Shown: piece by piece, positions 6,931 through 14,307 of the stretch
Layout: the number at the start of each line of letters is the position of its first letter
Numbering within the stretch: position 1 is the stretch's first letter
Source of the DNA: RGIG3135 sp964477115
GTDB lineage: Bacteria; Actinomycetota; Coriobacteriia; Coriobacteriales; Eggerthellaceae
Direction of reading: 5' to 3'
NCBI GenBank assembly: GCA_964477115.1
Contig: CAYZCY010000025.1
Span: 1 to 23,916 of the forward strand
DNA: 23,916 bases
The notes under the pieces: model-generated
The model's database searches: none
Seen by the model: only the letters and a program-made list of their open reading frames with translations
Told to the model about the DNA's origin: nothing
Translations under genes and position numbers: made by a program

Positions 6931-8886
6931 TTAGTCCTTCTTGATACTCATTGCGCGCATGGCGTTGAGGATTGCTAGAACAGCTACGCCCACGTCTGCG
7001 AATACGGCAAGCCACATGTTGGCCATGCCTGCGGCTGCGAGTGCCAGCACGCCGAACTTAACACCAAGGGCAAACACGATGTTCTGCCGCACGATACGCA
7101 TGGTCTTGCGTGAAATCTTCACAGCCACGGCGATGTTGCTCGGCTTGTCGTCCATGAGAACGATGTCGGCGGCTTCGATGGCTGCGTCGGACCCGATGGC
7201 ACCCATGGCCACTCCGACGTCTGCGCGCATGAGAACCGGTGCATCGTTGATGCCGTCGCCCACGAAGGCCACCTTCCCGCTCTGCTTGTCAGCAAGCAAG
7301 CGCTCCATTTCGGCAACCTTGTCCTGGGGAAGCAGCTCGGGAAGTGCGCGGGAGATACCAAGCTTTGCGGCGATGGCCTTTGCAACCGGGGCGCGATCGC
7401 CTGTGAGCATAACGGTGTCGCGTATGCCAAGGGCGCTGAGTGCCTCGAGGGCAGCCTGAGCATCGGGCTTTATGGTGTCGGCAACCGTGATGGATCCGGC
7501 ATAGGAGCCGTTGATGGCCAGGTGAACGGTCGAGCCGATGACCGCACTATCTGTGACGGTGCGCCCAACGCTAAAGCCTTCCACTTCCTGAGAGGACATG
7601 AGCTTGTCGTTGCCCGCTAAAACCGTGCTTCCGTCCACGATGGCGCTGACGCCATGACCGCCGATTTCAATCGTGTCGGTAATGCTGCTCATGTCGAGGA
7701 GGGTGCGATCGCCTTCGCCATTTTGCTGATAGGCCCTGCGAATGGCGTCGGCGATGGGATGGTTGGAATAAGCTTCGGCGTGTGCGGCAAGACGAAGCAG
7801 ATCTGCTTTGTCGATGTCATTGGCCGGCGTGATGTCAACAACGGAGAAGACGCCTGTGGTAAGCGTGCCCGTCTTGTCGAAGACCACTGTGTCGACGGAA
7901 GCGAGGACTTCAAGGTAGTTGCTGCCCTTGACGAGAATGCCCTGTCGCGAGGCGCCGCCAATGCCCCCGAAGAAGGACAGCGGTACCGAGATGACCAACG
8001 CACAGGGGCAGGATACAACCAGGAAGATTAGTCCGCGTTGCACCCAGTCTGCCCAGGGAAGGCCCAGTAGAAGCGGCGGCAGGATGGCTAGCAGGGCTGC
8101 AATGCCAACTACGGCAGGGGTGTAGTAGCGAGCGAAGCGCGTGATGAAGTTTTCGGTGCGGGCTTTTTTGTCGGCCGCGCTTTCAACAAGCTCCAAGATG
8201 CGGCTTACGGTGGAGTCTTCAAAGGGCTTAGTGGCGCGCACGGTGATTGTTCCCGTGAGGTTGACACAGCCGGAAATGACCTCGTCGCCGACTTCGGCGT
8301 TTCTCGGTGCCGACTCGCCTGTGAGGGCTGCGGTGTTGATTTGGGAGCTACCTGAGAGGACCAGTCCATCGAGCGGGATGCGTTCGCCCGGTTTGACGAT
8401 GAACTCATCGCCTGGGACAAGTTCGTAGGGGTCGACCTGGATGAGTTCGCCTTCGCGCATGATGTTGGCAAACTCTGGCGCGATGTCCATCATGTCGCTG
8501 ATGGATTGGCGGGACTTGTTGACGGCGTAGTCCTGGAAAAACTCTCCGAACTGGAAGAAGAGCATGACCGCCGCGCCCTCGGCCATGTGCGGTTCGCTTT
8601 CGGGGAAAAACACCAAGGCGAAGGCACCAAAGGTGGCAACCGTCATGAGGAAATCCTCGTCGAAGATCTGTCCGCGGCCGATATTGGAAAAAGCGCCGAG
8701 GATGACGTCATAGCCGGCGATGAGGTAGGGGATGAGGAAGAGGACAAACTCGATATAAAGGGGATTAATGCCCGTGCCCGCACACCAGCTTGCCAGAAGG
8801 TTCGTTTCCGTGATGGCAAAGATGGCAACGAATAACACCGCGGCGCTGCTGATGCGAGTAAGCCTTTTCTTTTGCTTGGCGTTCAT
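6931..8886 (-). CDS. Zinc/cadmium-type P1B ATPase exporter
   Basis: A 651-residue heavy-metal P-type ATPase that pumps divalent metal out of the cytoplasm. Actuator motif TGES is at 189-192, the membrane metal site CPC at 293-295, the phosphorylation site DKTGT at 337-341, the HP motif in SNHPIADA, and GDGINDAP near the hinge. After the hinge, GVKFG and ADVGV match the Lys and Asp of ZntA-type transmembrane metal sites, favouring Zn2+/Cd2+/Pb2+ over Cu+. The protein has no N-terminal HMA domain; that domain is a separate gene just upstream. ATG 8886 has GAGGAG about 5 nt upstream. It is the last gene of a three-gene operon controlled by an SmtB-like repressor. Confidence 0.92.
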   Translation of the reverse strand: MNAKQKKRLTRISSAAVLFVAIFAITETNLLASWCAGTGINPLYIEFVLFLIPYLIAGYDVILGAFSNIGRGQIFDEDFLMTVATFGAFALVFFPESEPHMAEGAAVMLFFQFGEFFQDYAVNKSRQSISDMMDIAPEFANIMREGELIQVDPYELVPGDEFIVKPGERIPLDGLVLSGSSQINTAALTGESAPRNAEVGDEVISGCVNLTGTITVRATKPFEDSTVSRILELVESAADKKARTENFITRFARYYTPAVVGIAALLAILPPLLLGLPWADWVQRGLIFLVVSCPCALVISVPLSFFGGIGGASRQGILVKGSNYLEVLASVDTVVFDKTGTLTTGVFSVVDITPANDIDKADLLRLAAHAEAYSNHPIADAIRRAYQQNGEGDRTLLDMSSITDTIEIGGHGVSAIVDGSTVLAGNDKLMSSQEVEGFSVGRTVTDSAVIGSTVHLAINGSYAGSITVADTIKPDAQAALEALSALGIRDTVMLTGDRAPVAKAIAAKLGISRALPELLPQDKVAEMERLLADKQSGKVAFVGDGINDAPVLMRADVGVAMGAIGSDAAIEAADIVLMDDKPSNIAVAVKISRKTMRIVRQNIVFALGVKFGVLALAAAGMANMWLAVFADVGVAVLAILNAMRAMSIKKD

Positions 8887-8901
8887 GAAGCTCCTCGATG
8901 C

Positions 8902-9120
8902 TTAGCGCTTGATGGTGCACTCGGGTTCGAGTTTGGAGATGATGGCCTGCGCCTCGTCAACTACGGCGGGGAAGCGATGGTCGGCTGCCTCGATTGTCAG
9001 GCGCTGGGTCATGAAGCTGATGCTTGCGTTCGTTACCTCGGGAAGCTTTGCGATTTCGGCTTCCATCTTTGCCGCGCAGTTTGCGCAACCGAGGTCGATC
9101 AGTTTGAAGACCTTTTTCAT
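8902..9120 (-). CDS. Heavy-metal-associated (HMA) domain protein
   Basis: A 72-residue stand-alone HMA fold protein. The metal-binding loop is G11-C12-A-N-C15 (GCANCAAKME), inside the usual KLIDLGCANCAAKMEAEIAKLPEV pattern. It lies 15 nt before the P1B ATPase gene, which itself lacks an N-terminal HMA domain. It probably supplies that function in trans, as a metal donor or sensor for the pump. AAAGGA lies 8 nt before ATG 9120. The gene is cotranscribed with the repressor upstream (33-nt gap). CopZ-like copper chaperoning is possible, but the operon context argues for zinc or cadmium. Confidence 0.88.
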   Translation of the reverse strand: MKKVFKLIDLGCANCAAKMEAEIAKLPEVTNASISFMTQRLTIEAADHRFPAVVDEAQAIISKLEPECTIKR

Positions 9121-9153
9121 GGGCGGATTCCTTTCGTTGGCTGAGAGTGGGTC

Positions 9154-9507
9154 TTATTCGCAGATATGGCTCATGCCCTGCGCGAGCATGGTGTGCACGT
9201 GATCGTCGGAAAGCGAGTAGATGATGCTCTTGCCCTCGCGCTTGAACTTGACGAGGCGTGCCTGCTTGAGGATGCGCAGCTGATGGGACACGGCGCTTTG
9301 CGTGGCGCCTATGGCTTCGGCGATGTGGGCTACGCAGAGATCCTGCTCCATGAGGGCGTAGAGAATCTTTATGCGCGTGGTGTCCGCGAAAACCTTGAAC
9401 AGGTCAGCAAGGTCGTAGAGGATCTCTTCATTGGGCATGCTCGAGTTTTTGAGAGATTCATGCTCGCAGCAGTCCTTTTGCGGGCTTTCGGTGTTCGGAG
9501 CGCTCAT
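9154..9507 (-). CDS. ArsR/SmtB-family zinc-sensing repressor
   Basis: A 117-residue winged-helix repressor. The recognition helix is ATQSAVSHQLRILKQARLV (about 68-86), followed by the wing REGKSIIYSL. The alpha-5 zinc site is complete: D101-x-H103-x10-H114-x2-E117, the SmtB/CzrA pattern. A second, alpha-3N-like site may exist, with C13, C14 and H16 in the N-terminal arm and C58 and H61 in DLCVAHIAE. Zinc binding should release DNA and induce the operon with the HMA protein and the ATPase. A perfect palindromic operator lies 17-42 bp upstream of the start. The identity as a Zn2+/Cd2+ sensor follows from the ligands and the neighbouring genes. Confidence 0.9.
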   Translation of the reverse strand: MSAPNTESPQKDCCEHESLKNSSMPNEEILYDLADLFKVFADTTRIKILYALMEQDLCVAHIAEAIGATQSAVSHQLRILKQARLVKFKREGKSIIYSLSDDHVHTMLAQGMSHICE

Positions 9508-9523
9508 ATTCCATCCAATCGCA

Positions 9524-9549
9524 AACGTATGAACAACTGTTCATACGTT
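9524..9549. promoter_or_regulatory. Perfect 12-2-12 operator for the SmtB-like repressor
   Basis: AACGTATGAACA (9524-9535), a 2-nt spacer, and TGTTCATACGTT (9538-9549) form an exact inverted repeat. The core ATGAACA-N2-TGTTCAT matches the 12-2-12 class of operators bound by SmtB/CzrA/CadC proteins. It overlaps the -10 box of the zinc operon promoter. Confidence 0.9.
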
Positions 9550-9573
9550 AATACGAAAGAAGATGATAGTCAA
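9545..9573 (-). promoter_or_regulatory. Promoter of the zinc-efflux operon
   Basis: On the minus strand -35 TTGACT (9573 to 9568) and -10 TAACGT (9550 to 9545) are separated by 17 nt. The -10 box is inside the operator palindrome, so repressor binding would occlude polymerase. Confidence 0.65.
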
Positions 9574-9594
9574 CGGCTGAAACACCTGCTTTGG

Positions 9595-9634
9595 TAAAAA
9601 AAGAGGGCGACGCTCGATTTTCGCGTTCGCCCTC
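9595..9634 (-). terminator. Intrinsic terminator of the small Cys-protein gene
   Basis: On the minus strand GAGGGCGA (9634 to 9627) pairs with TCGCCCTC (9610 to 9603) and is followed by eight T. It insulates the zinc operon promoter from transcription coming from 9954. Confidence 0.85.
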
Positions 9635-9681
9635 GGTATGAGCTATATGTGGGTACCTTTGCTCGGAGCTAAGCCTTAAGC

Positions 9682-9954
9682 CTACTTGCGGCAAAGACCT
9701 GACTTTCCGTACCACTCCTTGCGGTTTTCGATGATTGCGGCCAGCTGCTGCTTCTGCTCGTCGGTAAAGCTTTCGTGTGCGAATACCTCGCCCTTGAGCT
9801 TGTCGAGCATCTCGTGCGCGCCCTCGAGGGAGGGGGCGGGGCAGCAGGGGCGTACGAAGAAGCGAATCCAGTACTTGTCGAGCTGCATATCATCGTAAAG
9901 CGTTTGGAATTCGGAGCTAATGGGTGTGGCGGTGATTTCGCATGCTTGGCTCAT
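9682..9954 (-). CDS. Small Cys-containing protein of unknown function
   Basis: A 90-residue soluble protein I do not recognise. Four cysteines are visible: C5, the pair C37-C38 in RPCCPAPS, and C88 near the end. The rest is mostly helical and charged, including a FTDEQKQQLAAIIENRKEWYG segment. A good SD, AAGGAG, precedes ATG 9954, and a strong terminator follows, so it is very likely a real single gene. The Cys residues could bind metal or form disulfides. It lies beside the zinc operon but is insulated from it by the terminator, so membership in the zinc response is unsupported. It is divergent from helD, about 140 bp away. Confidence 0.75.
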   Translation of the reverse strand: MSQACEITATPISSEFQTLYDDMQLDKYWIRFFVRPCCPAPSLEGAHEMLDKLKGEVFAHESFTDEQKQQLAAIIENRKEWYGKSGLCRK

Positions 9955-10054
9955 GACGGTCTCCTTGTTGACTTAGAGGTAGACGTAGATGTTCGACTTC
10001 ATGGTTCCATGATACCGCCAGATGCACGGTCGACTGGGTTTCGCTTCTTTCTGG

Positions 10055-10063
10055 TGCTACAAT
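10055..10063 (+). promoter_or_regulatory. Extended -10 promoter of helD
   Basis: TG-C-TACAAT forms an extended -10 element about 30 nt before the start codon. No good -35 is seen at the matching distance. Confidence 0.5.
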
Positions 10064-10093
10064 ATTTGGCGCATTTTTTCAGGAAGACGCAAG

Positions 10094-12286
10094 ATGAAGG
10101 TTGAATCGATGGCAAACGACTGCATGATGGTTGAAGGGCGGATGGGGCAGATGGACTCTGACGCGGCAGGTGTTTCCGCGCAGGATCCCGTTTTCGTTCA
10201 GGAGCAGGAGCATTTGGAGAAAACCTATGCCAAGCTCGAAGAACTCGGTCAGGCCCTTGTTGCCAAAATGGAGAAGACGCGCGCTCAGGCGGCTGAGGAC
10301 AAGGAGTCCATGGCCGGCGAGGTTTCGATCGATCTTTCCACCGATGATGACGCCATGGAGACCTACGCTGACTTCCTGGCCATGAACAGCATCATTCGCA
10401 ACTACAACATCATGCAGGAAGCTGATGCCGAGAAGCTCTCGCAGATTCAGCTTTTGAAGCGTCAGCCCTACTTTGCGAAGGTGGTGCTGCAGTTCAAGCA
10501 GGGCGCTGCCCCGCGTGAGTTCTACATCGGCAATGCCGGCATGTCCGACGAGCTCTGCCGACGCATGATCGTTGACTGGCGATCTCCCATTGCTGAGACC
10601 TATTACAACCAGGATAACGGCCGTACTTCCTACAAGGCTGACGGCCGCGTGATAGAGGCTGATCTCAAGCTGCGCCGTCAGTTTGACATCGAAGGACCCG
10701 TGCTCAAGGCGTACTTCGATACCACGGTTGCCATCCAGGATTCGCTTTTGCTGGCTTCGCTTTCCAAGCGCCGCACGGCTCAGATGCAGGCCATCACGGC
10801 AACCATTCAAAAGGAGCAAAACCTCGTGGTGCGCCATGATGACGTTCCCGTCCTGCTGGTTAACGGCATTGCCGGCAGCGGTAAGACCAGCGTTCTCATG
10901 CAGCGCATCGCCTATCTGTTCTATCAAAACCGCGAAAACCTCGATCCGCGCGAGGTCTTCCTCATCACGCCGAACCCGCTGTTCGGCCGCTATATCGATG
11001 GCGTTCTGCCCGATATGGGCGAGCGCAACCCCGAGATCCTTACCTACGCTGACTTCATGTGTCGCCTTCTTCCCAAGGGTCTCGGCGCGGGGAAGACGGA
11101 GGTTTCGCTTGAGACCCTGAGGCTCATCGACGAGACTTGCTCGTCCTTTGAGTTTGATCAGGCGGACTTCTGCGACATCGTGTGCGATGGCGAGTGCCTG
11201 ATTCCCGCCCATCAGATTCGCAAGCTGAACGGCAAGTTCGGCAAGGCGCCCGCAGGTCCGCATCGCGTGACGCTTATGCGCGAGGAGCTCGGCCGCCGCC
11301 TCGAGACGCGCTTGAAGCAACTGGCGAGCGACGAGTCTGCGATCGATGGCATGTACGCGCTTTCCATCGACGAGCAGCTGCGCCTGTTCGGCGAGATTCT
11401 CGATCCGCAAACTGAGGCGGAAGAGCGCGAGTTCGCCCTCAAGTTTCTGAAGCACCGCTTTGCCGACGCGAGCCGTATGGTTGAAAACGACGAGTGGCTG
11501 CGACTCGATCGCATCGGATTGAGGTTGCTCGGCAATCCGAGTCTGACCTCGGTCGAGTGGCTCTACCTGCGCATGGCGGTTACCGGTCTGTGCAACACGA
11601 AGGCGAAGTACGTCTTCATCGACGAGGTGCAGGACTACACCGCCGCCCAGCTCATGTTGATGGCTCGCTATTTCAGGCGCGCTCATTTTCTCCTTCTCGG
11701 TGATCCCAATCAGGCCGTGTCGGCGGGTACGGCTGGGTTTGCTGAAATTTGCAAGGTGTTCGAGGCTACGCATGGTCAGGTCGAGCGTTGTCAGCTTATG
11801 ACCAGCTACCGATCTTCTCCTGAGATTACAAACCTGTTCGCTCAGCTTGCTGGCGCCGATGAGCAGATGCTCATCTCCTCGGTGCAGCGCGAGGGCGTGG
11901 CTCCCGAAATCAGGGAATGCTCGCGCGAGGAGCATCCCCTTGCATTGCGTGAGGTGGCAGCGCGCATGGCGGCGTCTTCGGGTGTCACGGCTGTCGTGGC
12001 GCCTTATACGCAGGCTGCGAGGAAGCTGGCCGGTGCTTTGGGGGATCTTCGTGCGGTTCTCATCGACGACGCCTCCGAGCTTCCGAGCGAGGGTCTGGTT
12101 GTTATTCCTCTCAAGTTGGCGAAGGGTTTGGAATTTGATCGCGTGATCATCCCGGATGCGAGCGAGCGTAGCTTCCCTGCGGGAGATGACGTGGCTCGCC
12201 GCCGCCTGTATACGAGCATTTCTCGCGCTACGCACGAGGTCGCCCTTTTGTCCGAGGGCCCGTTGAGCTCGCTTATCAATCGATAG
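10094..12286 (+). CDS. helD: HelD-like UvrD-family ATPase (RNA polymerase recycling factor)
   Basis: A 730-residue superfamily 1 ATPase. The N-terminus has a charged coiled-coil region (QEQEHLEKTYAKLEELG...), the secondary-channel arm expected in HelD. Then come Walker A GIAGSGKTS (258-266), Walker B FIDEVQDY (508-515), motif IV YRSSPEITN (572-580), motif V KGLEFDRVI (677-685) and motif VI LYTSISRATHEV (705-716). The WRSPIAETYYN block at about 165 is also typical. HelD proteins pry stalled RNA polymerase off DNA and can confer rifampicin tolerance. ATG 10094 has AGGAAG 7 nt upstream; ATG 10109 is an alternative. A DNA-repair UvrD is unlikely because of the coiled-coil arm and the short, split helicase core. 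Confidence 0.88.
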   Translation: MKVESMANDCMMVEGRMGQMDSDAAGVSAQDPVFVQEQEHLEKTYAKLEELGQALVAKMEKTRAQAAEDKESMAGEVSIDLSTDDDAMETYADFLAMNSIIRNYNIMQEADAEKLSQIQLLKRQPYFAKVVLQFKQGAAPREFYIGNAGMSDELCRRMIVDWRSPIAETYYNQDNGRTSYKADGRVIEADLKLRRQFDIEGPVLKAYFDTTVAIQDSLLLASLSKRRTAQMQAITATIQKEQNLVVRHDDVPVLLVNGIAGSGKTSVLMQRIAYLFYQNRENLDPREVFLITPNPLFGRYIDGVLPDMGERNPEILTYADFMCRLLPKGLGAGKTEVSLETLRLIDETCSSFEFDQADFCDIVCDGECLIPAHQIRKLNGKFGKAPAGPHRVTLMREELGRRLETRLKQLASDESAIDGMYALSIDEQLRLFGEILDPQTEAEEREFALKFLKHRFADASRMVENDEWLRLDRIGLRLLGNPSLTSVEWLYLRMAVTGLCNTKAKYVFIDEVQDYTAAQLMLMARYFRRAHFLLLGDPNQAVSAGTAGFAEICKVFEATHGQVERCQLMTSYRSSPEITNLFAQLAGADEQMLISSVQREGVAPEIRECSREEHPLALREVAARMAASSGVTAVVAPYTQAARKLAGALGDLRAVLIDDASELPSEGLVVIPLKLAKGLEFDRVIIPDASERSFPAGDDVARRRLYTSISRATHEVALLSEGPLSSLINR

Positions 12287-12306
12287 GTGGCAAGGTGAGA
12301 GCTTTG

Positions 12307-12483
12307 ATGCAGACGGACGATAGGCGGCGTTGGGCGGCTGCTCTGAGGGAGAAAAACGCTTATGCTCGCGCGGGTTTTTCGGGTGGCGTGCAGGGAGGTC
12401 GTGGCGGCGGTAAGGGCATAGCGCCCAACAAGGCTGCGGGCAGCAAGGGCGGCATCCGTCGGCAGGGCTCGAAGCGAGGCTAG
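12307..12483 (+). CDS. Small basic Gly/Lys/Arg-rich protein
   Basis: A 58-residue protein of unknown function. A short helical N-terminus (DDRRRWAAALREKNAYARAGF) precedes a flexible tail rich in Gly, Lys and Arg (GGRGGGKGIAPNKAAGSKGG, ending RRQGSKRG). The composition suggests nucleic-acid or ribonucleoprotein binding. ATG 12307 has AAGGTGAG 7 nt upstream; GTG 12295 is an alternative with poorer spacing. It begins 20 nt after helD stops, and no terminator intervenes, so it is probably translated from the helD transcript. The following MFS gene is 35 nt further on. Its reality is supported by position and SD, not by recognised homology. Confidence 0.5.
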   Translation: MQTDDRRRWAAALREKNAYARAGFSGGVQGGRGGGKGIAPNKAAGSKGGIRRQGSKRG

Positions 12484-12518
12484 ACGTGATCGCAAGCATT
12501 TGATTGAGAGGGATGGAC

Positions 12519-13949
12519 ATGCTGGAAGAGAAAGCTCGTCGTCAGGCCGATAACTTGCCGGCGGGCGGTAGCGGCTCGGCCAAAGTCGGTGCAATCCTTG
12601 CCATCTACCTGCTGGGACTTACCCTTGGCGGTCTGTACGTTGGCATGGTTGCTCCGGTGCGAACGGTGATTCAGGAATTCTTCGCAATCGACTCCGCCAT
12701 GGGCATATGGATGATCAACATCTATTCGCTGTTCTACGCTGCTCTCATCCCCGTGATTGGCAAGATTGCCGATCTGCGTGGACGTAAGCGTGTGTTCATC
12801 GTATGCGTGCTTATCTTCTGCCTTGGTGCTGCGCTGTGCGGTCTTTCGGCTTGGGTTGGCGGATTTCCGCTGCTGCTAGCTGGACGCGTGGTTCAGGCCG
12901 TTGGCGCTTGCGGAATGATTCCCGTGGCCAACGCTGAGCTGGGAACGAGTATGCCGCCCGAGAAACGAGGTATGGCCCTCGGCATGGCGGCTGCCATCAT
13001 GGGTGTGTCTAATGTGTTGGGGTCGGCAGCGGGCAGCGCAGTGCTTGCTGTTTTCGGCGCGCATAACTGGTCCATGTTGTTCTTCGTCAGCCTTCCCGCT
13101 GGCGTGCTCCTCTGTCTTGCCGCCGCGGCCTTGCTCCCCAACAACAAAGCTGAGTCTCGCGGAAAGCTTGACTATGCAGGTTCGCTCGCCTTCGTAGCCG
13201 CAGTCCTCGTGCTGCTCTTTGCCTTGCGGCGCGTGGACTTCCTGAGGCTTGGCGAGAGCCTTGCCGACCCCTTCGTGCTCGGATCCTTGTGCCTTGCAGC
13301 CGTGCTCGTGCTTACCTTCGTGTTAATTGAGCGCCGCGCCGCGGACCCCGTGTTTCATATGGAGTACCTCAAGGTGCAGCCCATCGTCATAACCATGGTG
13401 GTTTCCTTCTTTATCGGGTGCATCACCATTTCCATGACGCTCGTGCCCGAGTTTGCGGAGGTTACCTTGGGTAAGGCAACGGGTTCGGGTGGCTACTACG
13501 TGCTTGCCATAGGCCTTACCTCGATGTTTGCCACGCCTATCGGCGGAAAGCTTCTCGACAAGCTGGGTGCAAAGTCGGTGCTGATGTTTGGCTTGACCAC
13601 GGCTGCACTGGGGTATCTGCTCCTCGCGTTCGCTGCGGCGCGCTGTTCGTCGCCGGCACTTATGATCGCGGGTTTGCTGGTGGTCGGTCTGGGCATGGGC
13701 TTTTCCATGGGCGCCCCGACGAACTACATGATCCTCGAGAACACCGAGCCGAGTGAAAGCGCAAGCGCCATCGCTACCATCACCTTCGTTCGCCAGATCG
13801 GCGTTACCCTTGCGCCCGCCATCTTCGTGGGATTTATTTCCGAGGGGGCTCAGGCGGGCGGGTATGCAACCATGTTGGGCTGCATTGCCGCGTTTGCCTT
13901 CGTGGGTGCTGCGCTTATGGCCTTGTACAAGACCCCGTCCTCGAGGTGA
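12519..13949 (+). CDS. MFS drug/metabolite exporter (DHA-type)
   Basis: A 476-residue major facilitator superfamily protein with 12-14 predicted membrane helices. The loop motif A is GKIADLRGRKR (81-91). MIPVANAELGTSMPPEKRGMALGMAAAIMG is typical of drug:H+ antiporters of the DHA1/DHA2 groups, where a long PEKRG segment follows helix 4. The substrate is unknown. ATG 12519 fits GAGAGGG with 6-nt spacing; ATG 12513 lies directly against the SD and is less likely. Located downstream of helD and the small basic gene on the same strand with short gaps, it may share their transcript. That would place an efflux pump with a polymerase-rescue factor often linked to antibiotic tolerance; the link is inferred. 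Confidence 0.88.
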   Translation: MLEEKARRQADNLPAGGSGSAKVGAILAIYLLGLTLGGLYVGMVAPVRTVIQEFFAIDSAMGIWMINIYSLFYAALIPVIGKIADLRGRKRVFIVCVLIFCLGAALCGLSAWVGGFPLLLAGRVVQAVGACGMIPVANAELGTSMPPEKRGMALGMAAAIMGVSNVLGSAAGSAVLAVFGAHNWSMLFFVSLPAGVLLCLAAAALLPNNKAESRGKLDYAGSLAFVAAVLVLLFALRRVDFLRLGESLADPFVLGSLCLAAVLVLTFVLIERRAADPVFHMEYLKVQPIVITMVVSFFIGCITISMTLVPEFAEVTLGKATGSGGYYVLAIGLTSMFATPIGGKLLDKLGAKSVLMFGLTTAALGYLLLAFAAARCSSPALMIAGLLVVGLGMGFSMGAPTNYMILENTEPSESASAIATITFVRQIGVTLAPAIFVGFISEGAQAGGYATMLGCIAAFAFVGAALMALYKTPSSR

Positions 13950-13999
13950 TGCTCGGGCCGGTGCGTTTCTCCGCCTTGCTCCGTGTCCCGTGTTGCGCT

Positions 14000-14188
14000 G
14001 CGCCCGAAGCCGTTTTCCTGCAATTAGCTCGGCGTCTTGACATGGTGAGTCTGGTTAAGCTCGGGATGGAATTGTGCGAAACGTACTCCATTTACCCAGC
14101 GGCACAGGGCGGTTTCAGATCTCGTGAGCCCCTGACGTCGGCGGCGGCGATCGACCGATACCTCGCAAGGATCTGCTTGCAAAGCGCT
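14000..14188 (+). pseudogene. Remnant of a coriobacterial protein gene
   Basis: In frame from 14000 the sequence reads APEAVFLQLARRLDMVSL, then VKLGMELCETYSI, GGFRSREPLTSAAAIDRYLA. This has the look of a conserved soluble protein embedded in otherwise unpatterned sequence. I recall similar blocks (a SPEx-FLQLA start, LVKLGxELCGTY, REPLTSxA) in Eggerthellaceae proteins of roughly 250-350 residues. No start with an SD and no continuation past about residue 63 are seen, so it is probably a truncated, decayed internal fragment. The similarity is from memory and needs a protein search. The whole gene-free gap is 13950-14307. Confidence 0.45.
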
Positions 14189-14239
14189 TGGAGCTGCATT
14201 GTAAGGTTTTGGGATAGACGCATCCGTTTCGTAAGTATA

Positions 14240-14258
14240 TGCTACTATATAAGTAGCA
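14240..14258. promoter_or_regulatory. Inverted-repeat operator over the Fe-S gene promoter
   Basis: TGCTACT (14240-14246) and AGTAGCA (14252-14258) form a perfect 7-bp inverted repeat around ATATA. The left arm contains an extended -10 element, TG-C-TACTAT (14240-14248). A dimeric regulator bound here would overlap the polymerase site. There is no T tract, so it is not a terminator. The regulator is unknown. Confidence 0.5.
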
Positions 14259-14307
14259 ATAAAGTGGAGAAGGTAAGCGCTAAGCACGGCGCGGAAACGA
14301 GGATGCT

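Noticed and set aside
10079..12520. 813-codon minus-strand open frame opposite helD
   Set aside because: It spans the HelD gene antisense, shows no domain, and has shadow-like composition rich in His, Arg and Leu.
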